This document shows, piece by piece, positions 1 to 7,446 of a stretch of 34,495 nt of DNA. The position numbers and the translations under genes are program-made. Location: the NCBI GenBank assembly GCA_027023805.1, contig JALVUF010000032.1:1-34495 (forward strand), read 5' to 3'. The DNA is from Helicobacteraceae bacterium. Its GTDB lineage: Bacteria > Campylobacterota > Campylobacteria > Campylobacterales > Sulfurimonadaceae. The notes beneath the pieces were generated by a model, which was not told the DNA's origin, ran no database searches, and saw nothing but the letters and a program-made list of their open reading frames with translations. Position 1 is the first letter of the stretch; the number at the start of each line of letters is the position of its first letter.

Positions 1-1892
1 GTTTTCATGCCATGGAGTCACTTAAAAAAGCGATGAAATGGGACGAGCAGCAGTATAAGCGTGAATATGATCTTGAGATTTACAATATCGTTGCAGTCGA
101 TAGCTTTAATATGGGTGCCATGGAGAATAAAGGTTTAAATATTTTTAATTCTCATTACGTGCTAGCTGACGCGCATAGCGCGACTGATACGGATTACATG
201 GGTATAGAGAGCGTGATAGCTCATGAATATTTTCATAACTGGACGGGTAATCGCATTACATGTAAAGAGTGGTTTGAGCTGACGTTGAAAGAGGGTTTGA
301 CAGTTTATAGGGATCAGTGTTTTAGTGCCGATATGAATTCAAAAGATGTGGTTCGCATAGACAATGTAAAGCGGTTAAAAGAAAATCAGTTTTTTGAAGA
401 TAGCGGACCGACTGCTCATCCTATTCAGCCAAAGTCATATATTTCTATGAATAATTTTTACACGGCAACCGTATATGAAAAAGGCGCTGAGGTTATAAGA
501 ATGTATAACACTCTCTTAGGCGAGCAAAATTATAAAAAATCTATGCAGCTGTATTTTGATACGTTTGACGGACGTGCTGTGACGATAGATGATTTTTTCT
601 GGGCAATGCAGAAAAATTATAAAGGAGATTTAACGCAGTTTAAGAGATGGTATCATCAGTCAGGTACGCCTGTTTTGGAGCTAGAAGAGAGTTTTAATAA
701 CGGTACTTTAACTCTTACATGTAAACAAATTATTCCAAAAACCCCTGACGGCAAAGAGCAGTTTGCTATGATGTATCCTTTGCGTATCGCACTTTTTTAC
801 GCAGATGCCGAGTTGGCAGTGGAGACGACTTTGGTTATTAGTAGATCAAGCCACAAGTTTGTCTTTGATGATTTAAAGAGCAGGCCATATTTATCTCTAA
901 ACAGAGGATTTAGTGCACCTGTTAAGATTGTATATGCAAATGAAAATTATCCTTTTTTGATGAAATATGATACAGATTCATACAACAGATATGAAGCGGC
1001 TGAAAATTTTGCGCTTAAAACCATCAATATGCTTATAGATACCAAAGAGCTTGATAAAAAATATCTAAATAGTTTTGGTGATCTTTTAAACAGTGATACT
1101 GATTTGATGTATAAGGCAAAACTTTGCGCGCTGCCCGAAATCTCAGCCATTTTACAGACAAGAGAAGTGTTGGATTTTGAAAAAATATGCAATGCGCAAG
1201 AAGTGTTAGCGCTTGAGATAGCAACGCTGTATCAAGATAGATTGCTTCAAATCTATCATAACTATAATGATCTGGACAATAATCATATCACATCGGTACA
1301 AATGGGTAAACGTGCAATAAAAAACAGAGCTTTGTGGTACCTGGCTTTTTTACAAAATGATGATATAAAACAGTTGTGTAAAGCGCAGTATTATCAGGCT
1401 TGCACTATGACTGATAAGATATTTGCTTTATCGTTATTATCTATTCATTTTATAGACACGCTAAAACCCGCCTTAGATAATTTTTACAAACATTACTCCG
1501 GCAATAAATTAGTTATGACAAAATATTTTTCAATTATTGCTATGTCGCACCAAGACAACCTAATCTCAGTTTTAAATGAAACTAAACACGATAGTGCATA
1601 TAATGAGCTGGTGCCAAATTTCATACGGGCACTTTTTGGTTCATTTACGCGAAATTACCGCTTTTTCCATGCTAAAGATGGTAGTGGATACAAATTTTTA
1701 GCCGATGAGATTTTAAAACTAGATAAGGTAAATCCTCAGATATCATCTTCGCTGGCAGGTGCATTTAAAATATATAAAAAATTGGATGCAAATAACAAGC
1801 AATTAGTTGAGATTGAGCTTAAACGGATATTGGATGAGGATGAGCTATCTGATAATTGTTTCGAGATCATTCAAAAAATTATAAATATATAA
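1..1892 (+). CDS. pepN: Aminopeptidase N, C-terminal part (5' end outside window)
   Basis: M1-family zinc aminopeptidase of the cytoplasm, which removes N-terminal residues from peptides. The reading frame is open to the left edge, so the gene starts outside the window. Numbering from the Met at position 12, the substrate-binding GAMEN motif is at residues 35-39 and the zinc site HEYFH at 71-75. The third zinc ligand is Glu94, eighteen residues after the second His, followed by the long helical C-terminal domain. About 626 residues are present; by comparison with the roughly 870-residue E. coli enzyme, about 230 N-terminal residues are missing. The segment MESLKKAMKWDE matches the E. coli PepN region just before GAMEN. 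Two copies of the palindrome TTACATGTAA lie inside this gene (256-265 and 715-724). The stop codon TAA is followed by a hairpin. Confidence 0.95.
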   Translation, partial: FHAMESLKKAMKWDEQQYKREYDLEIYNIVAVDSFNMGAMENKGLNIFNSHYVLADAHSATDTDYMGIESVIAHEYFHNWTGNRITCKEWFELTLKEGLTVYRDQCFSADMNSKDVVRIDNVKRLKENQFFEDSGPTAHPIQPKSYISMNNFYTATVYEKGAEVIRMYNTLLGEQNYKKSMQLYFDTFDGRAVTIDDFFWAMQKNYKGDLTQFKRWYHQSGTPVLELEESFNNGTLTLTCKQIIPKTPDGKEQFAMMYPLRIALFYADAELAVETTLVISRSSHKFVFDDLKSRPYLSLNRGFSAPVKIVYANENYPFLMKYDTDSYNRYEAAENFALKTINMLIDTKELDKKYLNSFGDLLNSDTDLMYKAKLCALPEISAILQTREVLDFEKICNAQEVLALEIATLYQDRLLQIYHNYNDLDNNHITSVQMGKRAIKNRALWYLAFLQNDDIKQLCKAQYYQACTMTDKIFALSLLSIHFIDTLKPALDNFYKHYSGNKLVMTKYFSIIAMSHQDNLISVLNETKHDSAYNELVPNFIRALFGSFTRNYRFFHAKDGSGYKFLADEILKLDKVNPQISSSLAGAFKIYKKLDANNKQLVEIELKRILDEDELSDNCFEIIQKIINI

Positions 1893-1901
1893 AATATATT
1901 A

Positions 1902-1927
1902 TTACCACAGCGGCTATACTGTGGTAA
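1902..1927 (+). terminator. Hairpin after pepN, possible terminator
   Basis: A perfect 9-base inverted repeat, TTACCACAG and CTGTGGTAA, is separated by an 8-base loop, ten bases after the pepN stop. No T-run follows directly, so intrinsic termination is likely rather than certain. A T-rich stretch comes only about 20 bases later. Confidence 0.5.
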
Positions 1928-1952
1928 ATAGTTACATTCAAGATTGTTTTTC

Positions 1953-1971
1953 TTGACAAAAGTATTATAAT
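1953..1971 (+). promoter_or_regulatory. Candidate promoter elements for sqr
   Basis: TATAAT at 1966-1971 is a perfect -10 box about 85 bases before the sqr start. TTGACA lies upstream at 1953-1958, but its spacing of 7 bases is too short to act with this -10. Campylobacterota sigma-70 promoters often lack a -35 box, so the -10 alone may suffice. Two direct copies of TTGTGAT follow, near 1980 and 1990; their role is unknown. Confidence 0.4.
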
Positions 1972-2056
1972 TTATATTATTGTGATACTATTGTGATTAG
2001 ATTTAGTTATAGTTATGTGAGCATTCGTACAAGATTGTAAAATAAAAGGAGTAATT

Positions 2057-3526
2057 ATGGCAAGATTAGTTGTTCTAGGCGGTGGAGTCTCAGGGCATAC
2101 CGCTGCTACATTTGCGGCTAAGTGGCTTGGTTCTGCACATGAAGTAGTAGTCGTAACACCAAATTCACAGTGGAATTGGATTCCGTCAAATATTTGGGTC
2201 GGGGTAGGCGATATGAGTAAGCAAGATGTAGTGTTTGATCTTGCTCCGGTATATAGAAAAGGAAATATCACTTATAAGCAGGCAAAAGCCATTTCACTAA
2301 ACCCAGAGGGCAAAGAGGGTGCTGATACCCCTTTTGTTACTATCGAATACACAGGACAGGGCAAGGAGGGGCAGACTGAAGAGGTGACTTATGATTATGT
2401 CATCAATGCTACTGGACCAAAATTAAATTTTGCAGCAACTCCGGGGTTAGGTGATGCAAATGGATTAGGAGAATATACCGTTTCTGTTTGTACGGCAGAC
2501 CATGCAGTTCATGCAAGCCATGAGCTTGACAGATGCATAGAAAAAATGCAAAAAGGTGAACGTCAGAAATTTTTAATAGGTACGGGTCATGGTATGTGTA
2601 CTTGCCAGGGTGCCGCGTTTGAATATGCATTTAATATAGAGTCTAAGCTAAGAAAAGCCGGCGTTAGAGATATGGCTGATATCAAATGGATATCTAATGA
2701 AGCTTTTTTGGGTGACTTTGGTATGGGCGGTCTGCATATGAAAGTAAACGGTTATGTAGTTAGTTCAAAATTGTTTGCAGAATCTCTTTATGCCGAGCGT
2801 AATGTTGATTGGATCATCGGTGCACATGTAAATAAAGTTGAAAAAGGTAAAGCCCATTATGAGCTACTAGATGGCACGACAGGAGTTGAAGAGTTTGATT
2901 TTGCGATGCTTATTCCTCCTTTTGCAGGCGTTGGACTGAAAGCTTATGGTAAAGACGGTTCTGATATTACCGATCAACTGTTTGCACCAAACGGTCTGAT
3001 GAAAGTCGATGCAGATTATACGCCTAAGCCTTATAGCGAGTGGAAAGCAAGCGATTGGCCTAGAACTTATCAAAGCCCTGCATATAAAAATATTTTTGCA
3101 GTAGGAATTGCATTTAATCCACCACACCTTATATCTAAACCTGCAAAATCTCCAAACGGAACCCCGATTAATCCTACACCTCCACGTACGGGAATGCCGG
3201 CAGGCATTACAGGTAAAGCGGTTGCTCACAGCGTTTGTGATCTGATTACAAAGGGTGAGGGAGTACAGTTGCATGAAGCCTCAATGGCTGAAATGGGTGC
3301 TGCTTGTGTCGCTAGTGCAGGCAGAGGTTTGCTAACCGGAACTGCGGCAGCTATGACGGTTTATCCCGTCGTTCCTGATTTTGATAGATTTCCTGGAACG
3401 GGTCGCGATACTGATTATACGTTTGGTGAGATAGGTCTTGCGGGTCACTGGATAAAACAGGTGCTCCATTATCTATTTATATATAAAGCAAAACTAAAAA
3501 CCGGTTGGACATTAATACCGGAATAA
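2057..3526 (+). CDS. sqr: Sulfide:quinone oxidoreductase
   Basis: FAD flavoprotein of the inner membrane surface that oxidises sulfide to sulfur/polysulfide and passes electrons to quinone. The N-terminal Rossmann motif GGGVSG is at residues 8-13 and the second FAD-contact segment NATGP at 117-121. All three redox cysteines can be placed by comparison with the Acidithiobacillus enzyme. Cys145 (in SVCTADHA) corresponds to C128, Cys183 (in CTCQGAAFEYA) to C160, and Cys417 (in AACVASAG) to C356. An additional Cys181 makes a C-x-C pair. The C-terminus (about 462-489) is amphipathic and aromatic-rich, as expected for monotopic membrane attachment. Length 489; the SQR subtype is not assigned. The start is set by AAAAGGAG upstream. 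A 57-codon gene follows after 12 bases. Confidence 0.93.
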   Translation: MARLVVLGGGVSGHTAATFAAKWLGSAHEVVVVTPNSQWNWIPSNIWVGVGDMSKQDVVFDLAPVYRKGNITYKQAKAISLNPEGKEGADTPFVTIEYTGQGKEGQTEEVTYDYVINATGPKLNFAATPGLGDANGLGEYTVSVCTADHAVHASHELDRCIEKMQKGERQKFLIGTGHGMCTCQGAAFEYAFNIESKLRKAGVRDMADIKWISNEAFLGDFGMGGLHMKVNGYVVSSKLFAESLYAERNVDWIIGAHVNKVEKGKAHYELLDGTTGVEEFDFAMLIPPFAGVGLKAYGKDGSDITDQLFAPNGLMKVDADYTPKPYSEWKASDWPRTYQSPAYKNIFAVGIAFNPPHLISKPAKSPNGTPINPTPPRTGMPAGITGKAVAHSVCDLITKGEGVQLHEASMAEMGAACVASAGRGLLTGTAAAMTVYPVVPDFDRFPGTGRDTDYTFGEIGLAGHWIKQVLHYLFIYKAKLKTGWTLIPE

Positions 3527-3538
3527 AAAGGAGAAAAA

Positions 3539-3712
3539 ATGGAAAAGAAAGTAATACCGGAAGAGTTAAATTTTCAAAATAACGATAAAATGAATCTAAC
3601 TATGATTCCAAGCAGATATGCTCGTTTTATGAGAACATGTGTTATATGGCAGTTTATTCGTTTTGTAGTTTTAAACATTAAAATGCTTATAGTTGTTCGA
3701 AAAAGCCACTAG
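3539..3712 (+). CDS. Small membrane-type protein downstream of sqr
   Basis: A 57-codon reading frame from ATG at 3539 to TAG at 3710-3712. It begins 12 bases after the sqr stop and is preceded by a strong ribosome site, AAAAGGAG, at ideal spacing. The N-terminal third is charged (MEKKVIPEELNFQNNDK). Residues about 33-53 are hydrophobic (CVIWQFIRFVVLNIKMLIVV), enough for one membrane helix or an amphipathic membrane-lying helix, and the end is basic (RKSH). I do not recognise a named family. Placement and spacing suggest co-transcription with sqr and a job linked to it, such as membrane attachment or quinone access; this is inference. It is short enough to be missed by automatic calling. Confidence 0.72.
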   Translation: MEKKVIPEELNFQNNDKMNLTMIPSRYARFMRTCVIWQFIRFVVLNIKMLIVVRKSH

Positions 3713-3720
3713 TTTGCCCA

Positions 3721-3743
3721 GTATGTCGTAATTTGCGGCATAC
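3721..3743 (+). terminator. Hairpin after the sqr unit
   Basis: GTATGTCG and CGGCATAC pair over 8 bases (one G-T pair) around a 7-base loop, nine bases after the small gene. No T-run follows, so it may be a weak terminator or a transcript-end stabiliser. It lies directly before the possible starts of the kinase gene. Confidence 0.4.
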
Positions 3744-3749
3744 GGACGC

Positions 3750-6413
3750 TTGTTTGTATCCGTGCAATCTTTAACTACAAGTAAATCTTTTATTTCGATC
3801 TTCGAGGAAACTCAATCTCTTATCATATCTCAATGGATGGATTATCAAGAGATAAGTGATATTTTAAAGCGTCATGGCATCAAACGAGCTTTTTTTATTA
3901 ATACCTATGCCAACGGTATTTTTGAGTATTTGATCGGTGTGATTAAAGGGACGGTAGATATCGGCAATTGTCCCGTTATGGTGAAACTTTTATTTTATCT
4001 GAAAAACAATAATATCTCTTCACAAGAATTATTTTTAATATGTAGCCATTTTAAGCGCTCTATGATTGATATTGCGTATGATAAAGAGATAATCTCTAAA
4101 GAACTATTTGATGAAATAACATATATTTTTGATAAAAACTTTGCTTCTGTTTTAGCACAATATTCACAAACTATATATGAAAAAGATTTAGAAATCACTA
4201 AAAACGTTACCTTGCTTCAGCAATATATTTATGCCATCAATGAGAGTGCAATTGTCTCAAAGACGGATGAAAAAGGTATTATTACACATGTTAATGATAA
4301 ATTTTTACAGCTATGCGGTTTTGAGCAAAGTGAGTTGATAGGTTTTTCGCATCGCGTTATCAGAGACCCTCAGATGCCGTCATCATTTTTTCAAGATTTA
4401 TGGCAAAATCTGCATCAAGGAAAAGTTTTTCGTGGAACTATTAAAAACAGAAAAAAAAATGGAGAATATTTTTATATAGATACAACTATTTTGCCGATAC
4501 AAAACCCATTTACCGAAAGACGAGAATATATAGGCGTAGGCTATGACGTGACAAAACTAATTGATGCTAAAGTAAAAGCTATCGATGCAGACAGGGCAAA
4601 GGATTATTTTTTATCTAATATAAGCCATGAGATACGGACACCGTTAAATGCTATTTTAGGATTTGTGCAAATTTTAAAAGATGAAATAGTAGCTAAGAGG
4701 TATAAGCACTATTTCGATATTATAGACGATAGCGGGAGAAATTTATTAAATCTTATTAATGATATCTTAGATTTTTCAAAATTAAAGAGCGGAACTTTTA
4801 CAGTTGAGAGACAAGTTTTTAATTTTGAAGAGATATTATCTAGAACTATTGAGCCTTTTGTGATGCTGATAAAGGATAAACATATTAGGTTTATGAACTA
4901 TACCGATCCGCTAATGCCATCAAAAATATTAAGTGATCCGCTTAGAATTCAACAGATTGTGTCAAATTTTATTAGCAATGCAATTAAATTCACATCACAA
5001 AACGGGCGCATAGATATAGAGTCAAAGATTACGCAAGACAATATACTAATGGTGAGCGTTAAAGATACCGGTATCGGGATTGACAAAAAAGATATAGAGG
5101 GTATTTTTAAGCCTTTTTCTCAAGTTTATGGTAATGGAGCTGTTTACGGGGGCACGGGTCTTGGTTTGGCTATTTGCAAGCAATTAGCTACTTTGCTAGG
5201 AGGCGATATAGAGTTATCGTCAGAGTTGTCTTTGGGAAGTAGATTTACTCTTTTAATACCGGTGCAGATTATAGATAAAAAACCAACACTGCTAGAGTGT
5301 AAACTTTTAAAATCAAAAATAATCATCTTTTATGCCGTTGACACAACTGATCTGAAAAAGCTGGATGTTATTTCATTATATCTTAAACAGATGGGCTTAA
5401 AGCTACGTATTGTGCGCTCATTGGATAATATCGATTATGATTTGCTGTATTTTTTTGATGAAGATGTGAGTGATACGCTCAGAGATGCTGTTATAGCAAA
5501 CGATAAGCCATCTATATGTATATCTGATATTTTTCAGAGTAAAACTACAACATTGCCCAATACAAGATATTTAGCATATCCGCTTTATCTGTCTAAAGTA
5601 AGAGAAAGTCTTCTTGATGTCTTTGATTTACAAAGAGAGCGCGATATAATGTTGCTTAGTCAAAAACAGGAGATAAAATATTTTGATGCTTCGGTGTTGG
5701 TAGCAGAAGACAATGAGGCAAATCAGGAACTCATAGGCATGTTACTGTCTAAACACGGCATCTCTTATGATATAGCGCCAGATGGAAAAAAGGCTGTTGA
5801 GCTTTATAAGCGAAAGATATATGATCTGATATTTATGGATGAACAGATGCCGATTTTAAACGGTTCTGATGCGGTCAAAGAGATTTTAAAGATTCAAAAG
5901 CAATTTCATTTTAAACATATTCCAATTGTGGCATTAACTGCAAATATCATAAAAAGTTCAAATATTACGATACTTGAATCCAGCTGCGATGAATTTTTAG
6001 GCAAACCTATAGATATTCGTAAGCTAGAAGATATTTTAATTAGATATTTACCGCAAAAAACAACCGGTTGTAATATGCAGACTTTGCAAGAAACTTTGCA
6101 GCTTAACCAGGAGCAGATTAAGATGCTTTTAAAGCTTTATTTTACAAAAGCCGATATGTTAATATCCAAACTGCCTCAATTGGTAAAAAATGTAAATTAT
6201 ACAAAACTTGCTAAAAACATGCATTCCATAAAAGGTTCCAGCGCAAATTTTAGATTTAAAAAAATACAAAATATATCCAGTGATATAGAACAAGCGGCAA
6301 ATATTCAAAACAAAGAGTTTGATTATGAAAATGCTCTTAGACAATTACAATGCGAGTATGCAAGCATTAAAAAGCAATATGGACTTTGCTTAGATGATGA
6401 TTATTCTATATAA
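3750..6413 (+). CDS. Hybrid histidine kinase with PAS, receiver and Hpt domains
   Basis: Multi-domain signalling kinase with no obvious transmembrane helix. In order (numbering from a TTG start): an all-helical N-terminal region of unknown type (about 12-150); a PAS domain (about 160-270, with ...RDPQMPSS and YDVTKL); a HisKA helix pair with phospho-acceptor His293 (SHEIRTPLN); and an ATPase domain with N-box Asn406/Asn410, DTGIGI at 439-444 and GGTGLGL at 467-473. Next comes a receiver-like segment without recognisable catalytic residues (about 520-630), then a full receiver with Asp697, Thr730 and Lys752, and an Hpt domain with His825 (MHSIKGSS). The start is uncertain: TTG 3750, GTG 3762 or ATG 3837. 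None has a convincing ribosome site, and the ATG would cut into the helical N-terminal region. It converges on, and overlaps, the response regulator gene. Confidence 0.9.
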   Translation: MFVSVQSLTTSKSFISIFEETQSLIISQWMDYQEISDILKRHGIKRAFFINTYANGIFEYLIGVIKGTVDIGNCPVMVKLLFYLKNNNISSQELFLICSHFKRSMIDIAYDKEIISKELFDEITYIFDKNFASVLAQYSQTIYEKDLEITKNVTLLQQYIYAINESAIVSKTDEKGIITHVNDKFLQLCGFEQSELIGFSHRVIRDPQMPSSFFQDLWQNLHQGKVFRGTIKNRKKNGEYFYIDTTILPIQNPFTERREYIGVGYDVTKLIDAKVKAIDADRAKDYFLSNISHEIRTPLNAILGFVQILKDEIVAKRYKHYFDIIDDSGRNLLNLINDILDFSKLKSGTFTVERQVFNFEEILSRTIEPFVMLIKDKHIRFMNYTDPLMPSKILSDPLRIQQIVSNFISNAIKFTSQNGRIDIESKITQDNILMVSVKDTGIGIDKKDIEGIFKPFSQVYGNGAVYGGTGLGLAICKQLATLLGGDIELSSELSLGSRFTLLIPVQIIDKKPTLLECKLLKSKIIIFYAVDTTDLKKLDVISLYLKQMGLKLRIVRSLDNIDYDLLYFFDEDVSDTLRDAVIANDKPSICISDIFQSKTTTLPNTRYLAYPLYLSKVRESLLDVFDLQRERDIMLLSQKQEIKYFDASVLVAEDNEANQELIGMLLSKHGISYDIAPDGKKAVELYKRKIYDLIFMDEQMPILNGSDAVKEILKIQKQFHFKHIPIVALTANIIKSSNITILESSCDEFLGKPIDIRKLEDILIRYLPQKTTGCNMQTLQETLQLNQEQIKMLLKLYFTKADMLISKLPQLVKNVNYTKLAKNMHSIKGSSANFRFKKIQNISSDIEQAANIQNKEFDYENALRQLQCEYASIKKQYGLCLDDDYSI

Positions 6414-7144
6414 TATCCTGTACCGGAAACATTTTTAATGATATCGGTGGGTAATTTATTGCGTATTCTCCAAACAAGCGTTCGTACGCTGTTTTGCGTG
6501 GCATTATCTTCGTCCCAGATATATTGTATGATTTGATCAAAACTAACCACAAGGCCAATATGTGCTACTAAAAGCTTTATAAATGCATTTTCTTTTTTAG
6601 TTAGTCTAATCTTTTTGTTGTTATAAAAGGTTTCACAAACATTAAGATCAAAACAATATCCATCTGCAAATTCGATATTTGGCTGATTGTGATTATTGTG
6701 GTATAGTAATTTTTCAAGATTTAATTTTTCCTGTTTTAACGCACTAATACTGGCTTCTTGTTGCTTTTCGTGATTGTATTTATAAAGAGCCATCTGCAAG
6801 GTTGCGTGAAGCGAATTTGGATCAAATGGCTTTAATATGTATCCATAAGGTTCAGTTTTACTGGCATCTTTAATAATATGGTCATCAGAGTGTGATGTCA
6901 GATATATAAAAGGCAGATGATATTTTTCACGTATTAGGTTTGCTAATTCTATACCGTCTGCGCTCTCTTGAAGAGCTATATCGATGATAATAATATCGGG
7001 TGAGTAAACCTTAATCTTATTGATGGCACTTAGCATGTTATCGGTTGCCGCTACAACATCATAGCCATTTTTTCGTAAGGAAATTTCTAAGTTTAAAGCA
7101 CTTACCTCATCATCTTCAACTATTAAAATTCTATATTTTTTCAT
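6401..7144 (-). CDS. Response regulator with winged-helix output domain
   Basis: 247-residue DNA-binding response regulator. The receiver domain covers about residues 1-120, with the acidic pocket Glu10-Asp11-Asp12, phospho-acceptor Asp55, the LTS switch residues and the KPF lysine. A helical linker (about 120-150) leads to a C-terminal OmpR-type winged helix, in which RLTKKENAFIKLL is the typical first part and SVRTLVWRIRNKL the recognition helix. ATG at 7144 is preferred to the in-frame TTG 15 bases upstream because it gives the normal receiver N-terminus, with GAG eight to ten bases ahead. The last 13 bases overlap the end of the convergent hybrid kinase gene. It is the natural phosphate acceptor for the kinase's Hpt domain (inference). 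Its own gene also seems separately promoted. Confidence 0.9.
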   Translation of the reverse strand: MKKYRILIVEDDEVSALNLEISLRKNGYDVVAATDNMLSAINKIKVYSPDIIIIDIALQESADGIELANLIREKYHLPFIYLTSHSDDHIIKDASKTEPYGYILKPFDPNSLHATLQMALYKYNHEKQQEASISALKQEKLNLEKLLYHNNHNQPNIEFADGYCFDLNVCETFYNNKKIRLTKKENAFIKLLVAHIGLVVSFDQIIQYIWDEDNATQNSVRTLVWRIRNKLPTDIIKNVSGTGYYIE

Positions 7145-7236
7145 CTTGTTATCTCGCAATTGTTTAAGCCTTGTGCATCAAAGATAAAGCTACTAGATTC
7201 TCTTAACTTATGTAATAAAATTGTGATGTCTGAATA

Positions 7237-7279
7237 ATTATACCAGAAAATATCAAATAATAATGTAAGTTACTGGTAT
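7237..7279 (-). promoter_or_regulatory. Promoter and inverted repeat upstream of the response regulator
   Basis: Read on the minus strand, GGTATAAT (TATAAT at 7242-7237) is a strong -10 box about 90 bases before the regulator start. It overlaps one arm of the inverted repeat ATACCAG (7240-7246) / CTGGTAT (7273-7279), which could be an operator. The rest of the 302-base gap between regulator and hemN holds the hemN promoter and no small gene that I can support. Confidence 0.45.
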
Positions 7280-7366
7280 TACATCGCCTTTTAAAGCCAA
7301 AAAACAAGCAAAGTACCACGATGAGAGTGTGCAATATCAATTAATAATAGTATTTTATATTTTTTA

Positions 7367-7395
7367 TTGCATATTCAACACATCTTTGTCATAAT
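7367..7395 (+). promoter_or_regulatory. Candidate hemN promoter
   Basis: TTGCAT at 7367-7372 and CATAAT at 7390-7395 are separated by exactly 17 bases. The predicted transcript start near 7402 leaves about 45 bases of leader. No clear FNR-type inverted repeat was found around it. Confidence 0.5.
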
Positions 7396-7446
7396 GCTAA
7401 GAAAAATAGGGTTTTTTTAGAGTTGCCCTTATATTGGATAATAAAA

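Noticed and set aside
1979-1997. Two TTGTGAT copies upstream of sqr as a CRP/FNR-type site
   Set aside because: They are direct, not inverted, repeats, and the TGTGA-N6-TCACA form is not met.
2867-3274. 135-codon open frame on the minus strand inside sqr
   Set aside because: It lies wholly opposite a well-supported gene, has a composition typical of reverse reading of that gene (Cys, Arg and Ile rich) and no ribosome site.
4449-4459. Run of eight A in the hybrid kinase gene as a phase-variable tract
   Set aside because: Short A-runs are frequent in this AT-rich sequence; the frame is intact and the gene is not a surface antigen.
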